From: Siderastrea radians
Lineage: Eukaryota > Cnidaria > Anthozoa > Scleractinia > Rhizangiidae
Length of the DNA: 64,000 bases
Assembly (NCBI GenBank): GCA_964017195.1
Contig: OZ024894.1
Location: 1,612,501-1,676,500 of the forward strand
Direction of reading: 5' to 3'
The notes beneath the pieces are model-generated. The model made no database searches and was not told the DNA's origin. It saw nothing but the letters and a program-made list of their open reading frames with translations. Below, one piece after another: positions 1-11,609 of this stretch. The position numbers were made by a program, and so were the translations under genes. How positions within the stretch are numbered: position 1 is the first letter of the stretch; each line of letters opens with the position of its first letter.

Positions 1-1582
1 GTTGTCTGGAGGCATCATAGCACTGGTCGAGCACTTCCCGCATAAACAGGAAAAAATCTCAAGCAATCCCTACTGAAACTAGTCAGTTTCCAAGGGAAAA
101 CTTTGTTATCTTTCCCGGATTTTGCATTCAAAGCACGACCTTTAGTTGGAATTATGCGAATTTTAAACTGGTAATTTTTTGTCGGCCGCATATCAAGCAT
201 TATTACATTTACTGTTAATGAACCGCGGGGAGCAAAATTTAAGGAGCTTGCCAATGACTGGGTGATTGGAGACGCTATTCTGGCAGGTGCGAATTTAAAT
301 CTTGACCGAAGGAAAACGTGACCCCAGCGAAGGCCCTGTCCACAGTAACGCGTTTCCAAAAGCCTCCGTTTTCGTTTGACAAAAAATGTAGCAAAATGTT
401 TTCGTCCACACTCAACCGTATTTAGTAAAGTTTCCACTTGTTTGAAAACGCAAGCCTGATTGTTATTAGGAAATAAACGCTTGTGTTTATTTCTAAAGGT
501 AGTTGAAATAAGCGTCGAACTAAAATTAACGCAAATTAAATAGAAAAATACTATAGAATAAGGAAAATTAATTAACGAAAAAGAGAGGGTCATGAAAATG
601 TCGATGTGAAAGATGCTGAGAAAGACCTTTCAGAGAATGGAAATTTATTTAAAGAATTTCAAGTTTCATTTAAAAGTGGAAATATCCTGAATTAGAGAAG
701 GCTATTGCTAAATTGCTAACTTGGCTCTAAATAATAGGACTGATTAGCTTCGCGGAAATTTAAGCTGCAAGAAATAAGCGCGACTTAAATTGACACGAAT
801 TTTTAAATTGTGCTAACTTCAAGAAACCTTGAGGACGGTGCCTCCTTTTGTCACTGCGCATAACTTCTGCGCATCTCTGGTCTGAGATACTCGGTCTTCA
901 CAAATACAAAGCGCGTATTGCGTGTTTTGTGGCTTATGACTATACGGGAAAAGCAGATCTTAGCGAGGGCTGCTGGAATCCAAACAACCACGCTTTTATA
1001 GAGACAAGTGAGCTTAAATTTGGAAACAAAATGCCATACATTGTTCTGTATTTGTCTCTAAAAAATACATGGTTCACCAAAGTTTTCTTTTTGGATTCCA
1101 ATAACCCATTACATCATCTTCAGGACGGTCCCCCGCACATATGTTCTGCCCATCTCGGGTCTGGTCCAAGATATCCGGACTTCTTATATAAGGAATTTGG
1201 TTACTAATACAATCCGCCGTTTATGACAATGTGGAAATACAATACGCCGTTTATGACAATGTGGAAAAAGCAGATCTTTGCAAGGGCTATCAGAATCCAA
1301 AAAGGAAACAGGGGCTAACCACGCATTTTTTAGAGATAATTGAGCTTAATTTGGAAAGAAAATGCCATACATTCTTTGTATTTTAAAGCTTTTTTAGAAT
1401 TATGGTTGCTTCATTATCTCTCATAAATGCCTGGTTACCCAGGGACTATCTACATTTTTCTTTTTAGATTCCAATAACCCTTGCTAAGATCTGTTTTCCC
1501 CCCATACTTATAACCTTTGCAAAAATACCTCTGTATTACAAGGCACCGCCGTTAAATAGACTGTTATAACAAAATCACGTCT
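1..1582. other. Intergenic, no supported gene
   Basis: Two long open frames occur here (15-593 minus and 848-1207 plus). Neither shows a domain, splice context or composition that I can recognise. The second lies in a locally duplicated block: the stretch near 950-1130 recurs, diverged, near 1265-1490, sharing phrases such as AGCAGATCTT and AAAATGCCATACATT. I see no promoter or RNA gene. Confidence 0.5.
1208..1267. repeat. Two-copy 30-bp tandem repeat
   Basis: A 30-bp unit containing CGCCGTTTATGACAATGTGG occurs twice in direct tandem (1208-1237 and 1238-1267) with one mismatch. It lies between the two halves of the diverged local duplication. Confidence 0.85.
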
Positions 1583-2257
1583 TCAAGCACAAGACTCATA
1601 CACACTGTCCCAAAACATAACTTCATAAGCTTGCAGAAGACGAACCGCTCTCCTGATATCTTTGTATTCAATTTTGGCAGTTGAAGCCTCTATGACCTTC
1701 ACAGCCCCGTCATCCAGGTCACAAATGCCAAAGAATCGCAGAAAAGCCAGGTCTTCCCCATTTATGTTGTAATTCGTTTTCAAAGCATCTTCTAGAGCCA
1801 AACACATTTGGCCAAACGGGGGAAAATTCACTGCAATAGCGGCTGCAATCTGCGTAGCTTCTCCATAATGAGCCAGACGACAAAGATACGAGGGATATCC
1901 CTGGGCTTTGGCTTGAGGCTTGTAATTTTCTAAATCCGATTCCGAAAGCTTCATGGCGTTTGCCATGGCGAGCAATTCTCCGTGCGCGAACTTCTGTCCC
2001 TTGTAAAAGAACTCAAAAAACTCGCGGATGACTTCGTTTTCGTGGAACCTGGATACGAGATGCTCCATAGACCGAATGTCCGCCCCTATGATGTGGTATT
2101 GCTCGCAGAGAAATGTTTCTACAACTTTCAGGGGAAGGGTCCCGGTATTTGCTTCTTGGACGATACGGTGGTTAGTAAATTTCTCGTCCCTCTCAATCGA
2201 AAAGGGTTCCTTTCGGAGGGACGCAAGAATTTCCTTCGCAGATTTCATGGTTGTCAT
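1583..2257 (-). CDS. TENA/THI-4-family protein, copy 1
   Basis: The 224-residue single-exon protein has the usual length of TENA/THI-4/PQQC all-helical proteins, a family that includes aminopyrimidine aminohydrolases (thiaminase II) of thiamin salvage. Visible family marks are an early helix with GAD (Asp60), the YPSYLCRLAHYGEA segment (121-134), NFPPFGQMC (144-152) and the C-terminal YEVMFWDSVY helix with Glu212. The position where classical TenA has its catalytic Cys in a PCxWxY motif reads NFPPFG here, so hydrolase activity is not assured. Just upstream of the ATG is a pyrimidine tract ending CTACAG, a likely splice acceptor of a 5'UTR intron. It is about 80% identical to the second copy at 5731-6405 on the same strand. 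Family is fairly sure; substrate is unknown. Confidence 0.85.
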   Translation of the reverse strand: MTTMKSAKEILASLRKEPFSIERDEKFTNHRIVQEANTGTLPLKVVETFLCEQYHIIGADIRSMEHLVSRFHENEVIREFFEFFYKGQKFAHGELLAMANAMKLSESDLENYKPQAKAQGYPSYLCRLAHYGEATQIAAAIAVNFPPFGQMCLALEDALKTNYNINGEDLAFLRFFGICDLDDGAVKVIEASTAKIEYKDIRRAVRLLQAYEVMFWDSVYESCA

Positions 2258-3100
2258 TTCTGTAGAAGAAAGTGATAGTAAGTGATTTTGTTGGCTTGGC
2301 GACTGTTATTTGGGTCACCCAATGACTGAAATAACGACTGAAATAATGACTGGTTAATGACTGAAATAACGTTTGCAAAAAAGACTACACTAATGGCTTC
2401 TTACGTTTTTTCGGTACATAATTTTGATGCATACTCTTACGTTACTACTCGAACATATGTCTTACACAGTTTATCCAACCTCTGAAGGTCTGTAACAACA
2501 TTTATCACTTTTCGGTGGCAATCTGCTATTTGATAGAACGGGGCATTCTGATGAGATTCCTGTACAATTCGAGTTCAAAAGGTACCGGTCCCTATATGCC
2601 AGAAGCCTGATATTCTAAATGCGTGCGAGTTCGTTCGCTGTCACTTCTTCCCTCTGAGAGACAGGCCAGTTAGCCGAAGATTCCGAAAACCTAAAACAAG
2701 AACTCGACTGACCTTTACTTATAGAAGCCCTTTTTAATGACGCATCTATGTCTAAATGAGTGTGTTCAGCACCTATATTTAACTTGTACATCGCCTTCAT
2801 TATGTAGTTGAAGGTTTGTGAAAATAAGAACTATCTGAATGTCATCCCAGGAAAGTTTTGTTTTTGCTTGTAGTTCCGCCACCACGGATTTCGGCATACG
2901 TTTCCGAGGATTTTTTAAATCAACACGAAAAAATACGCGAATTTAATACCCCCCCCCCCCCCCAATGCTAAAAATAAAAAAGAGAGAGAGAGAGATGATG
3001 ATAATAAATAAAATGCAAATAAAAACGCTTAAAAGTCAAAACAAGTATTTTTTTCCCTAGCCTTGTGTTGTGATTCCGTGGCACCCCTAAAAATGTACGA
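2258..3100. other. Upstream region of TENA copy 1, with simple repeats
   Basis: Short degenerate repeats of AATGACTGAAATAACG lie at about 2320-2370, close upstream of the gene. A C tract (about 2948-2963) is followed by a (GA)n run (about 2979-2996). There is no supported coding region. Confidence 0.5.
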
Positions 3101-4500
3101 CATTAACGAATGCGTGACCGTAATTTCTCACCGCAATTAATTCATGATTTATCTAAAACTTAGAAGCTAACAACTGAAACAAATGCAGTGGACACTTCTT
3201 CATGAAAGCCCTGGTCCCGGGCCCCTGGTAAAGAAACTGAAATTGGTTGTATTCTACGTCATTATCATCGAGGGGGATCCTTATGCTCTTCAGTTCTTCT
3301 CTGAGTAACGAGTTTTATAAAATTGCATATCAATGCATAGAAGCTGTACATAATCATAAAGTTTCAAAACAACAAGCTACGTCTACGTCTTGTGACCCGT
3401 TTTACATTTCAAATGCACAAATTTTTAACTCGTTGTTAAAAAAATATTTAATTGAAATGACCTGTACAGGACTTGCAGAAATCACCTCACTGAAAAATCT
3501 AAGCAAGGCCGAAGAAAACGTGAACGAATGCTGCCGACCATTAAGAGTTGAAACGTCGTAGGAGATAGAACCAGTGTTGCGTGACGACCAAATATTCAAT
3601 CAACATTGAATGCTAAGCTATCTTAGAAACAACTTTTATATACTATATATACCAAGGCTAGAAATATACACTGGGTTGGACTAAATTTGCCCGGATTAAA
3701 TGGCTCGGCTTTGTGTTCCAACATGAAAATCAGACGGTGGAACTGATCAAGTACATTATTGCATGAATCTCACCTTCTAGGGACGAAATTTTATTCTTGA
3801 AGGGATCTTGAACACTTCACGATGTTTCTTAACGCAGATGAACGTTTGAAACAGAGCAGCCGCGATGCCACGTGTTTATACACGGGAAAGGACAGAAGCC
3901 GCAGCGATTCCTCGCTTGCTACGTCAAGTAAGCTAACATCAATTTCCTTCGGAGAAATCTGATGACAGCTAAATTCTCAAGACAGGACAAACAAAAAAGG
4001 GCCAAACTGTCGCTTTCGTAGTGGCCCCCGGATTAAAAACCGCCCTGTTACCCAAGTTGTTCGTTCAGGTGGCACATAAGGACTTGCTACACTCTGCCCC
4101 TTGCCCAAAATCCTTAATTCCCTACCGTTAAAGTATCCACATGGTCGGGATAGTAGCAAATATTTTGCGAGTTTAAGATAGCGCATGTTTCGATTATAAA
4201 CTGTTGTTTTATTTCTATTACAACATACTGCTTGTTAAAAATCGTTTAGCCTATTGATTCATCAGTCCTTTTCATGGCACTGGCCGATTGATTACAGCAA
4301 TAAAATCGAAAACGCAAATGATCGTTCACACTGAAACGTACTCTTCTACACTATCAAAACGCTGTGTTTTCAGAACAACGCATTTTTAAAACGTCTTGTA
4401 AAAGGTTCTCTAGAGTCTCTGTTTTATCAGCGTTTTTGGAAGGCTGCGCAGGGCTTCCACTCGATGAGTACGCGGAGTGGATCCAGAAATTTTGAACAGG
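3100..4500. repeat. Segmental duplication block, copy X
   Basis: This non-coding block recurs at 15490-16980 and, partly, at 16970-17900. Shared landmarks are AACGAATGCGTGACCG (3105 and 15511), CTTCTCTGAGTAACGAG (about 3297, 15673 and 18244), GCTTTGTGTTCCAACATGAA (about 3708, 16211 and 17353) and GATAGCGCATGTTTCGATT (about 4177 and 16654). Position suggests it is the old upstream flank of the TENA gene, duplicated together with it. The short open frames inside show no domain. Confidence 0.7.
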
Positions 4501-5730
4501 AGGTCACTCAGGTGGAAACTGGTGCCTGACACTTCAAAAAACTAAATTTAAAATCCAAAGAGTGATAGCTCAGCCTTAGTAACTTTCAGTAAAAACGGCC
4601 ACGAATTGCGCCCAAATTACACACAAGACACAAAAACAACCCCATGTCGAGTCAAGTTAAGTTCATTTCCACATTCATAACTTTATTTTAGCATTTTGAT
4701 AACGAAAGTGACTTTCCCATACAAAGTCTATAAATCGAGAGCCTTGTAACACAACACCCCCCATAGCAAAGGTCGTGTTTCGCAACTCGATCGTCTTCTC
4801 TTATCTTGAGCCGTTGGGGCGCCTGTGCTCCACGGTGTTGGCGAAAGCTCATTTCAAATGTTGAGTTTAACTGAATGCATGACAAGGGTTCAAATTATTT
4901 ACTTGACAGACCCACTTAAATGAAATTTAACTGAGAAAGTGGGACTTCAGCCAATCATTTTTAATATCTTTCAACTGACAATCACTGAGGCCATGTCGAG
5001 TTACGAGGGCCGATTTGTCAAAATTGAGGTAGTTTTTCACGGGCTTTATTTCGAAAACAAAGTCGGTGACGCCCCAATTTTTTTGTATTTCTGACATGGG
5101 TAACTGATTACCGTATTTACTCGATTAAACGCCGCCCTCGATTAAACGCCGCAGATGGAAGCAAAATTACCAATAAACGCCGCCCTCGAATAAACGCCGC
5201 ACCCAATCAGAAGAATGCGGCGTTTGTTCGAGGATTATAAGAAAAAAAATAACAAGAACGGTAAAACTCGGTAATCTACACATGAACGTTGTACATATCA
5301 CTAGCCAGACAATTATGTTTCTATCTCAGCAAAAAAAGCGAGACATTGGAACTTTAAACATGTTTCTGTTTTACATGGTATTTACAAATAATTTACCGTA
5401 ATTATTATCAGTGATTTAAGAAATATGATTTTGAAATAAACGCCGCCCTCGAATAAACGCCGCCCTTGAATAAACGCCGCATCGGAAACGCAAAAAATTT
5501 TATAAACGCCGCGGCGTATGTGTCGTAGAAGATTTTTGCGCGAACGTCCTTAAGACAAGTACAGGTTTAAAGAAGGAGGGGGGGAGGGGTGAAGGAGGGA
5601 CTGGTACCCCCTGGACCCTTCCCGTAGATCTGCCACTGGTACGGTATTCGCTTTTTTCTCAAAACGTCGTCGAAGGACTCTAACTCGATTTTATAACCAT
5701 AAATATACATGATATTACATCATCTTGTCT
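4501..5730. other. Intergenic with AAACGCCGCC repeats
   Basis: No supported gene. Two clusters of a short direct motif, ATAAACGCCGCCCTCGA and variants, lie at about 5131-5220 and 5436-5515 with some 215 bp of unrelated sequence between them. They resemble the repeated ends of a non-autonomous element, but clear inverted termini were not found. The stretch 5572-5640 is G- and C-rich low complexity. Confidence 0.55.
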
Positions 5731-6405
5731 TCAAGTACAAGACTCATAAACACTGTCCCAAAACATAACTTCATAAGCTTGCAGAAGACGAACCGCTCTT
5801 CTGATATCTTTGTACTCAATTTTAGCATTTGAAGCCTCTATGACCTTCAAAGCTCCCTCGTCAAGATCACCACCGCCAAAAAATCGCAGAAAAGCCACAT
5901 CTTCCTCCTTCATGTTGTAATTTTTCTTCAAAGCATCTTCTAGAGCCAAACACATTTGGCCAAACGCGGGGAAATTCACTGCTATAGCGGCTGCAATCTG
6001 CGGAGCTTCTCCATAATGAGCCAGACGACAAAGATACGAGGGATATCCCTGGGCCTTGGCTTGGGGCTCGTAACTCTCTAAATCCGAATAAGAAAGCTTC
6101 ATGGCTTTTGCCATGGTGAGCAGTTTCCCGTGTGCTAGCTTTTCTCCCTCGTAAAAGTACTGGAAATACTCGCGGATGACGTCATTGGATTGGAACCTGG
6201 ATACTAGATGCTTCATGGACCGCGTGTCCGCTCCAATAATGTGGTACTGCTCGCAGAGAACTGTTTCCACAACCTTGAGCGGGAGGGTCCCGGACTTCGC
6301 TAATTGGACGATACGGTGGTTTGCCAATTTTTCGTCCGTCTCAATCGAAAATGGCTCCTTTCGCAGAGATGAAAGAATTTCTTTCGCAGATTTTATGCTC
6401 GTCAT
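5731..6405 (-). CDS. TENA/THI-4-family protein, copy 2
   Basis: A 224-residue single-exon paralogue of the gene at 1583-2257, same strand, with about 43 substitutions. It keeps Asp60, the YPSYLCRLAHYGEA block, Glu212 and the terminal FWDSVYESC. The central motif is NFPAFGQMC, again without the PCxWxY cysteine of classical TenA. A pyrimidine tract ending TTTTACAG lies about 15 bp before the ATG, matching a 5'UTR intron acceptor as in copy 1. The outer MITE and the 8-kb transposon begin at 6527, about 120 bp upstream of the ATG, so its original promoter region now lies beyond 15052 unless the intron spans the insertion. The frame is intact. Substitutions are spread along the protein and leave the core motifs untouched, which suggests it is still constrained. 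Confidence 0.85.
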   Translation of the reverse strand: MTSIKSAKEILSSLRKEPFSIETDEKLANHRIVQLAKSGTLPLKVVETVLCEQYHIIGADTRSMKHLVSRFQSNDVIREYFQYFYEGEKLAHGKLLTMAKAMKLSYSDLESYEPQAKAQGYPSYLCRLAHYGEAPQIAAAIAVNFPAFGQMCLALEDALKKNYNMKEEDVAFLRFFGGGDLDEGALKVIEASNAKIEYKDIRRAVRLLQAYEVMFWDSVYESCT

Positions 6406-6931
6406 TTCTGTATTAGCTGTTTCTGTAAAAGGACAGAAAAGTCATAATAAGTGGCCTTGTGCCCTGGCGACTGTTGTGTAGACCATTAAATACCGCTTCT
6501 CAGTTTGGCGAAAGAAAACGATAATAAGGGGTGGCGAATGGTCTTGCCAAAAACTAGGGTCTCGCAAAATTTCCGCTGAATTGTAAGGGTCTCGCAGTCT
6601 CGTTTTTTGAGCGATTCCTTGTGTCTCGGAGTCTCGAATTCTTAGGCAAAAGAGTCTCGGAATCTACCATTTTTTACATATCCGTCTTAGGATCTCGATC
6701 TTTTTGTGAAGCCACTTACATTCTTGAGTCTTTAGAAGGCTATAAAATGAAGTCCACGAAGCCATTTCTGATGTGCTTAGGTAACATCTTTAGTTGCTCT
6801 AAACTGATCTGAAGGTCTCGGGTTCGAATTTTTGTGGCCTACAACATTTTAGGCTTGTATTTATAAAACTCTAAAAACTCGGTCTCGCAATTTGAAAATT
6901 GAAAGTGTCTCGGGCTCGTGCAACGAAAGTT

Positions 6932-7160
6932 TGGGGTGCCACTACCGCCAAAATTGTTGTTTTATTCTTATTAGGCACTAGTGTGTTATTATTAGGCACC
7001 AGTTTATTATTATTAGGCACAATGTTTTATTAGTAGGCACCAGTTTATTATTATTAGGCACAATGTTTTATTATTAGGCACCAGTTTATTATTATTAGGC
7101 ACAATGTTTTATTATTAGGCACAATGTTTTATTATTAGGCACCAGTTTATTATTGTTTGG
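6932..7160. repeat. Left terminal inverted repeat and GGCAC array
   Basis: The terminus TGGGGTGCCACTACCGCC is followed by about nine copies of a 20-bp unit, GGCACMAKTNTTATTATTA or close, with GGCAC spaced about 20-21 bp, near two helical turns. The array is mirrored at the right end. Regular spacing suggests a binding array for the element's transposase; that is inference. Confidence 0.85.
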
Positions 7161-7194
7161 AATTATTTTTTATTATTAGTCACCTTGTTGCATT

Positions 7195-7478
7195 AGAGCG
7201 GTTTTCAAATGAGTGTCGTAAAACCAAAACCAAAGTAATTACCCCAGCCAATCACAACAAACACAAATTACCCAATGAACCAATCAGAACTCGAAGCAAA
7301 TACATGTAACCGGCGTCAAGCGCGGGAAAACGCGCGCGAGCAAGTCGCGATTGGTTTGAGTTTTACTTCTGATTGGTGGAGAAAGAGGCGCGAAATTTTT
7401 CAACCAATCACAGAGCGAAGTAAAGCAAAACCAAAGCAAAACGCGAATTACTTTCGACACTCAAATGAAAACCGCTCT
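7195..7478. mobile_element. 284-bp MITE near the E3 gene start
   Basis: The terminal inverted repeats begin AGAGCGGTTTTCA and continue to TGAGTGTCG on both sides. The interior is GC-richer and holds no gene. It is flanked by ATT on both sides, a possible short target duplication. It ends about 120 bp before the ATG of the RING-HECT gene and so may lie in its promoter. Confidence 0.8.
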
Positions 7479-7598
7479 ATTAGGCATTGATTTTCATTAT
7501 TAGCACTTTTCCCGCCTTTTTTCGTCTCGACCAATGAAAATCGCAGCAGCTCGGCAGCAGCTCCAGTAGTCACGGCACAGTAAATAGGTTGACATGAC

Positions 7599-10500
7599 AT
7601 GGCGGAGAAGAACGTTTTCGTGGTAAAGGATCTGCTTTCAAAAGCCGTTAAGGTAATCGAAGGGCTTGCTAGCCCTGATGAAGGAGAAACCTCAACAGCT
7701 AAATCAATTCCTTCCACTACGAACCAGGGCGCTGGCACTAGTTTCAAAACAGAAATGGAGCGGCTTTTCCCGAACGTTTACGGCAAGAGGCCATCAACTA
7801 CAAACTTCTCCACTGTCAAAAGGCGACGTGGCAGCTCGGCGAAGAAGAAGGAGAAAACCGTGACACGAAAGTTTGTATGCCTGGCAGATAAAAGTCAGGC
7901 CGAAGTCCCTACCGTACAAGAAAAGAGAGAACTATTTCTCTGTGGTTTGGGAGAGAAGAAAATTGCCCTTCCCGTAGACGGCACATTTGCTCGCCTATAT
8001 TCTGTTCTCGTGGATTCCTTTCCGAAGCTCTCTGATGTGGGTGGTTTGGAGCTGATGTACGCCGAACCAGGTAAACGAGAATTGCACATCATCCCTACCG
8101 GGCCTCAAGGGAACACCGTGCAGTATATATCACAGTTTATTATTCAACAAATTGTCACTATGCCCATATATGGTAAGGAAGTCCTCAATATCTGTCATCC
8201 TTACATGACAGATATCCTGCGATATACGTAAAAGACCATATTTGGAAGTGCACTGCAGATTTTCTTTCATTGCTTGTTTGGCGGCCATTTTGAAAAGCGA
8301 GGCGGTTTGAGCAGTGTTCTCCGGATATTTTAACTCCCTGGAAGAAACTTTCCACGATTAAATGCTCTCAAAAAGTCAACAAGTATTTGCTTCAGCTCAC
8401 AAAGATATCCAGAGGTTGACGTGGAATTTTCATAGTGAGAACTCGACCAAAAAAATGCTATTGTGAACAAAGTAGCAGACTTGCTCACGGAAAGTTGTCA
8501 AGTTGAAAAGATTTTAATTCACAGGAAGAGGACTTACTCTCGGTAAGGAAGCAATATTTTTTTAATTTTGTCTTGTCATTTCCAAACATGAGTTTATAAA
8601 TAAGTCTTTTTAAGTCAACGGTAGTAAACTTCGATTTCTTGAAGTTCTGTTTTGATTTTTATTATGTGTTGCTAGCTTTTAGTGTTTTCATCATAGCACC
8701 ATAGTTTTTCTCGTTCTGAAAATGGTAGTCGATGAGAATTTGTTGAATAATAAAACAATTATCCTGCTCAATCTTGCGGAATATCCCCTGATTTAGCCAA
8801 CTCGGCCTACGGCCTCGTCGGCTAAGTATCAGGTGATATTCCGCGCGATTTCGCAGGATAATTGTTAATTATAGGTCAAGGAAGGGTTTATGTTCGACCC
8901 ATTCAGTGTGACATCGATCTTAACACAGTTCAAGAACACACAGATCCCTCAGTTTTGGAAGAAATATGCAATTCATGTTTACAGTTCGTTGCAATGGATA
9001 AGTTGAGGGAACATACGGAGGTAAGAACTGTCACTGAAATATACTTGCTGTTTAGATATAAGCTTTAAGCTTATATTTCACTGAATCGGTGCTAAATGCA
9101 CAGGATTTTATCGTCTGCCCAAGTGATGTCCCCTGTTGTATTTTTGAAAAATCGCAGCGCCACTGTCGTTAGTTCGAAGTTGTGTGACATTGTTGAGTTT
9201 ATTCTTATCAGATTGTCAAGTATTTAAGTCACGAACGAAATGTTTATTTTGGGTGTAGTACAAACATGTAAAACCAGGGTTTGATTTCAATCAATTAATG
9301 CAGATGGTCGTTGTCACGGAAAGAGAAAATAAAGGCAGTCTTTAAAGTTAATTACATTTAGTTTGCAGGCTCGCTTATATTTCATTAAGATCTACATGTA
9401 ATCCGAGGAGATGTTTTAGTCATTCTTGACAACCATTCCAGACACCCTCCCCCCTCATCACCCTCCTCACATTGTAGAATACCCAGGGGTCATATCTTTC
9501 TACCTCAGTATTTCTGTATTTGTAATTGAAGTTTTATCTTTTCCAGAACTGCCTTAAAAAGCAAGAGAAGTGTAGGAAAGAGAATTGCAAGATTTGTTTA
9601 GAGGACATTGTTGGTGAAGGAGTTACCCCAGCATGTTGCAGTGATGTATTTCATAGTGCTTGCTTGGAGGAGTGGCATAACACCTCAGATGGCAGTAGTT
9701 CAAAATGCCCTGTTTGTGATCAATTGTTCTTTACAATTCAACCCAAGTAAGCGTGTTTTTTATGTTATAATATTCCTCAAAACAGTTGCTTATCAGTTGA
9801 CTAATTCAATCCAGAAAACCATGTATAACTAAAAGCCAAAAACTGGACACTAATTAGGCACTATCACAAAGTTATGGTACCTGTCAACAACAATATTTGA
9901 CATATAATTAGCCATGTACACTGTATCACCACATGCAATTTTTGAAAGAAGTGATTGTAAGAGGTGGACTACCATATGGAAAAATATCAGTTGTGATATT
10001 TTCATTCACCATTTTGTAGTCATTTTTTTGTCACAACTGATACTGAAAATTGCACTAAAGTAGTAGTTTTACCTTTCTTTTTCCTCGCAGTGACATTGGT
10101 AACTCCTACATCTCAAATCAAGATGCAAACTCCCAAGTCGCATGCAGTGAGACAATCAGCACCCCCTCGCAAAGGCAGAAGGCAAGTAAAGCAATGCCGA
10201 GGCAACAGAATAAGTCAAGTGAACCTTTACCAAGGGAACAGAGTGAACCGGGGGAACAGAGTGAACCGGGGGAACCATTACCAAGGGAACAGAGTGAACA
10301 GGGAGAAGCATTATCAAGTATCTCTAGCATAATGCCATTGGAAGAAACAGGCAACACTGATTTTTTCTATGGCTCCTTATTTAAGGATGAAATTGCTATA
10401 GAATTGGACTCTGATAATGAGCAAGCCTCAGTTGAGGTGGCAAATGTGGAAGTAATAAATGTAACTACTGTCTTGTCGTTACAAGACATTTTGTCAGAGT

Positions 10501-11609
10501 TAGCTGAAGCAGTCAATGAAAACAAAATTTCAAAATTTAATATCTGTAGAAAGGATATCTGGGAGGGCACAAAAAGGGGTTTGACAAGGAAATCGTTTTC
10601 TCCCAGTAACAAGATATCCGTGAGATTCAGTGACGATTCTGGGACATCTGAGGGTGCTGTGGATTTGGGAGGGCCAACACGTGAATTTTTAACTCTTGTT
10701 GTAGAGCGGCTGGCCAATTCGCAGTTGTTCTGTGGTCCAAAGGAAGCACTGTTCCTGTCATGCAATGCTTCATGTTTAGCAAACTCAGAATACCTGTATG
10801 CAGGGAAAATAACTGCTCTGTCCCTTGTCCATGGGGGCCCTGGGCTTTGCTTTTTATCTCCTGTTCAGTATGATGCTTTGATCAATGGTCCAGATAAAGT
10901 ACAGGTAGCTGTTGAGGATATATATGAACCTGAACTTAAGACCTCTCTGCAACAACTTTCTAGGGCTCAGTCAGTTCAAGAAGGATATGAAGTTATGTCA
11001 CGTAATAATCTGGAAACGGTTTTGGAATTAGGGGGTACCCTTCAACAAATTAAGTCCATTAAGGACATTGACAACATTGTGAAACGAACAGCTCACTGGC
11101 TCACATTGGGGAGGGCGTGGCCAGCCCTGGAACAATTCAAAAAGGGTTTATCAGACTTGGGTGTCTTGAAGGCCATTACAAACAATCCTGATGTTTTTCA
11201 TGAAGCTTTTTGCTACATTCCAGTCGAATTAGATGCTGATTCATTCAAGAATTTGTTTACTGTTCTTCAGAGTGAAGAAGGCTCAAACAACAGAGCATTA
11301 GAAAATGTAATCATTTCTCACTGGTGCGACTATTTACAAGATGTAGAAGAAGGGGAAACAACGATCACCTTAAGTGATCTGCTATTTTTTACTTGCGGGT
11401 GTAAACAATTACCACCACTACGGGTCGGTTGGGATTTAACTCTTGGGTTCCTTCATGATCCTGACAAAGATGGTAATTTATCCCCCTTTCCCAAGGCCAA
11501 TACATGTGTGCCTATGTTGCACCTTCCAACTGTTCACAAAACATATGTCGCATTTAGAGATGCAATGACGTTTGCAGTCAGGAACAGCAAAGGGTTTGGC
11601 TATGCTTAG
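7599..11609 (+). CDS. RING plus HECT E3 ubiquitin ligase of the transposon
   Basis: Four exons, 7599-8172, 8875-9020, 9547-9746 and 10091-11609, join in phase with GT-AG introns into an 812-residue protein. Residues 1-240 are an unrecognised N-terminal region with a basic stretch. Exon 3 gives a RING-type finger: CKIC (254-257), CCSDVFHSAC (270-279), CPVC (294-297), with Asp where the fourth ligand is usually His. A Pro/Glu/Ser repeat, EQSEPG, follows (about 355-375). Residues about 460-812 form a HECT-like domain with SEGAVDLGGPTREFL and a C-terminal lobe ending KANTCVPMLHLP, whose Cys779 matches the catalytic thioester cysteine. HECT enzymes pass ubiquitin through that cysteine. It resembles G2/M-phase-specific (G2E3-like) ligases. 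An AATAAA lies at about 12343. Substrate unknown; a role in aiding transposition or blocking host silencing is inference. Confidence 0.8.
8754..8866. mobile_element. Hairpin MITE in intron 1 of the E3 gene
   Basis: The 14-bp ends AACAATTATCCTGC and GCAGGATAATTGTT are perfectly inverted, and most of the interior (GCGGAATATC against GATATTCCGC, TAGCCAACTCGG against CGTCGGCTA) also folds back. It ends 8 bp before the intron 1 acceptor AG, so it supplies sequence in the branch-point region. Confidence 0.8.

Noticed and set aside
15..593. 192-residue minus-strand open frame
   Set aside because: No domain, odd composition, no splice or poly(A) context; length alone is not enough in this AT-rich DNA.
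848..1207. 119-residue plus-strand open frame
   Set aside because: Lies in a diverged local duplication whose second copy does not keep the frame.
1982..2378. Frames antisense or shifted to TENA copy 1
   Set aside because: Shadows of the real gene on the minus strand.
7275..7490. 71-residue frame before the E3 gene
   Set aside because: Falls inside the AGAGCGG MITE.
10118..10765. Minus-strand frames in exon 4 of the E3 gene
   Set aside because: Antisense shadows; the plus frame has HECT motifs and in-phase exons.
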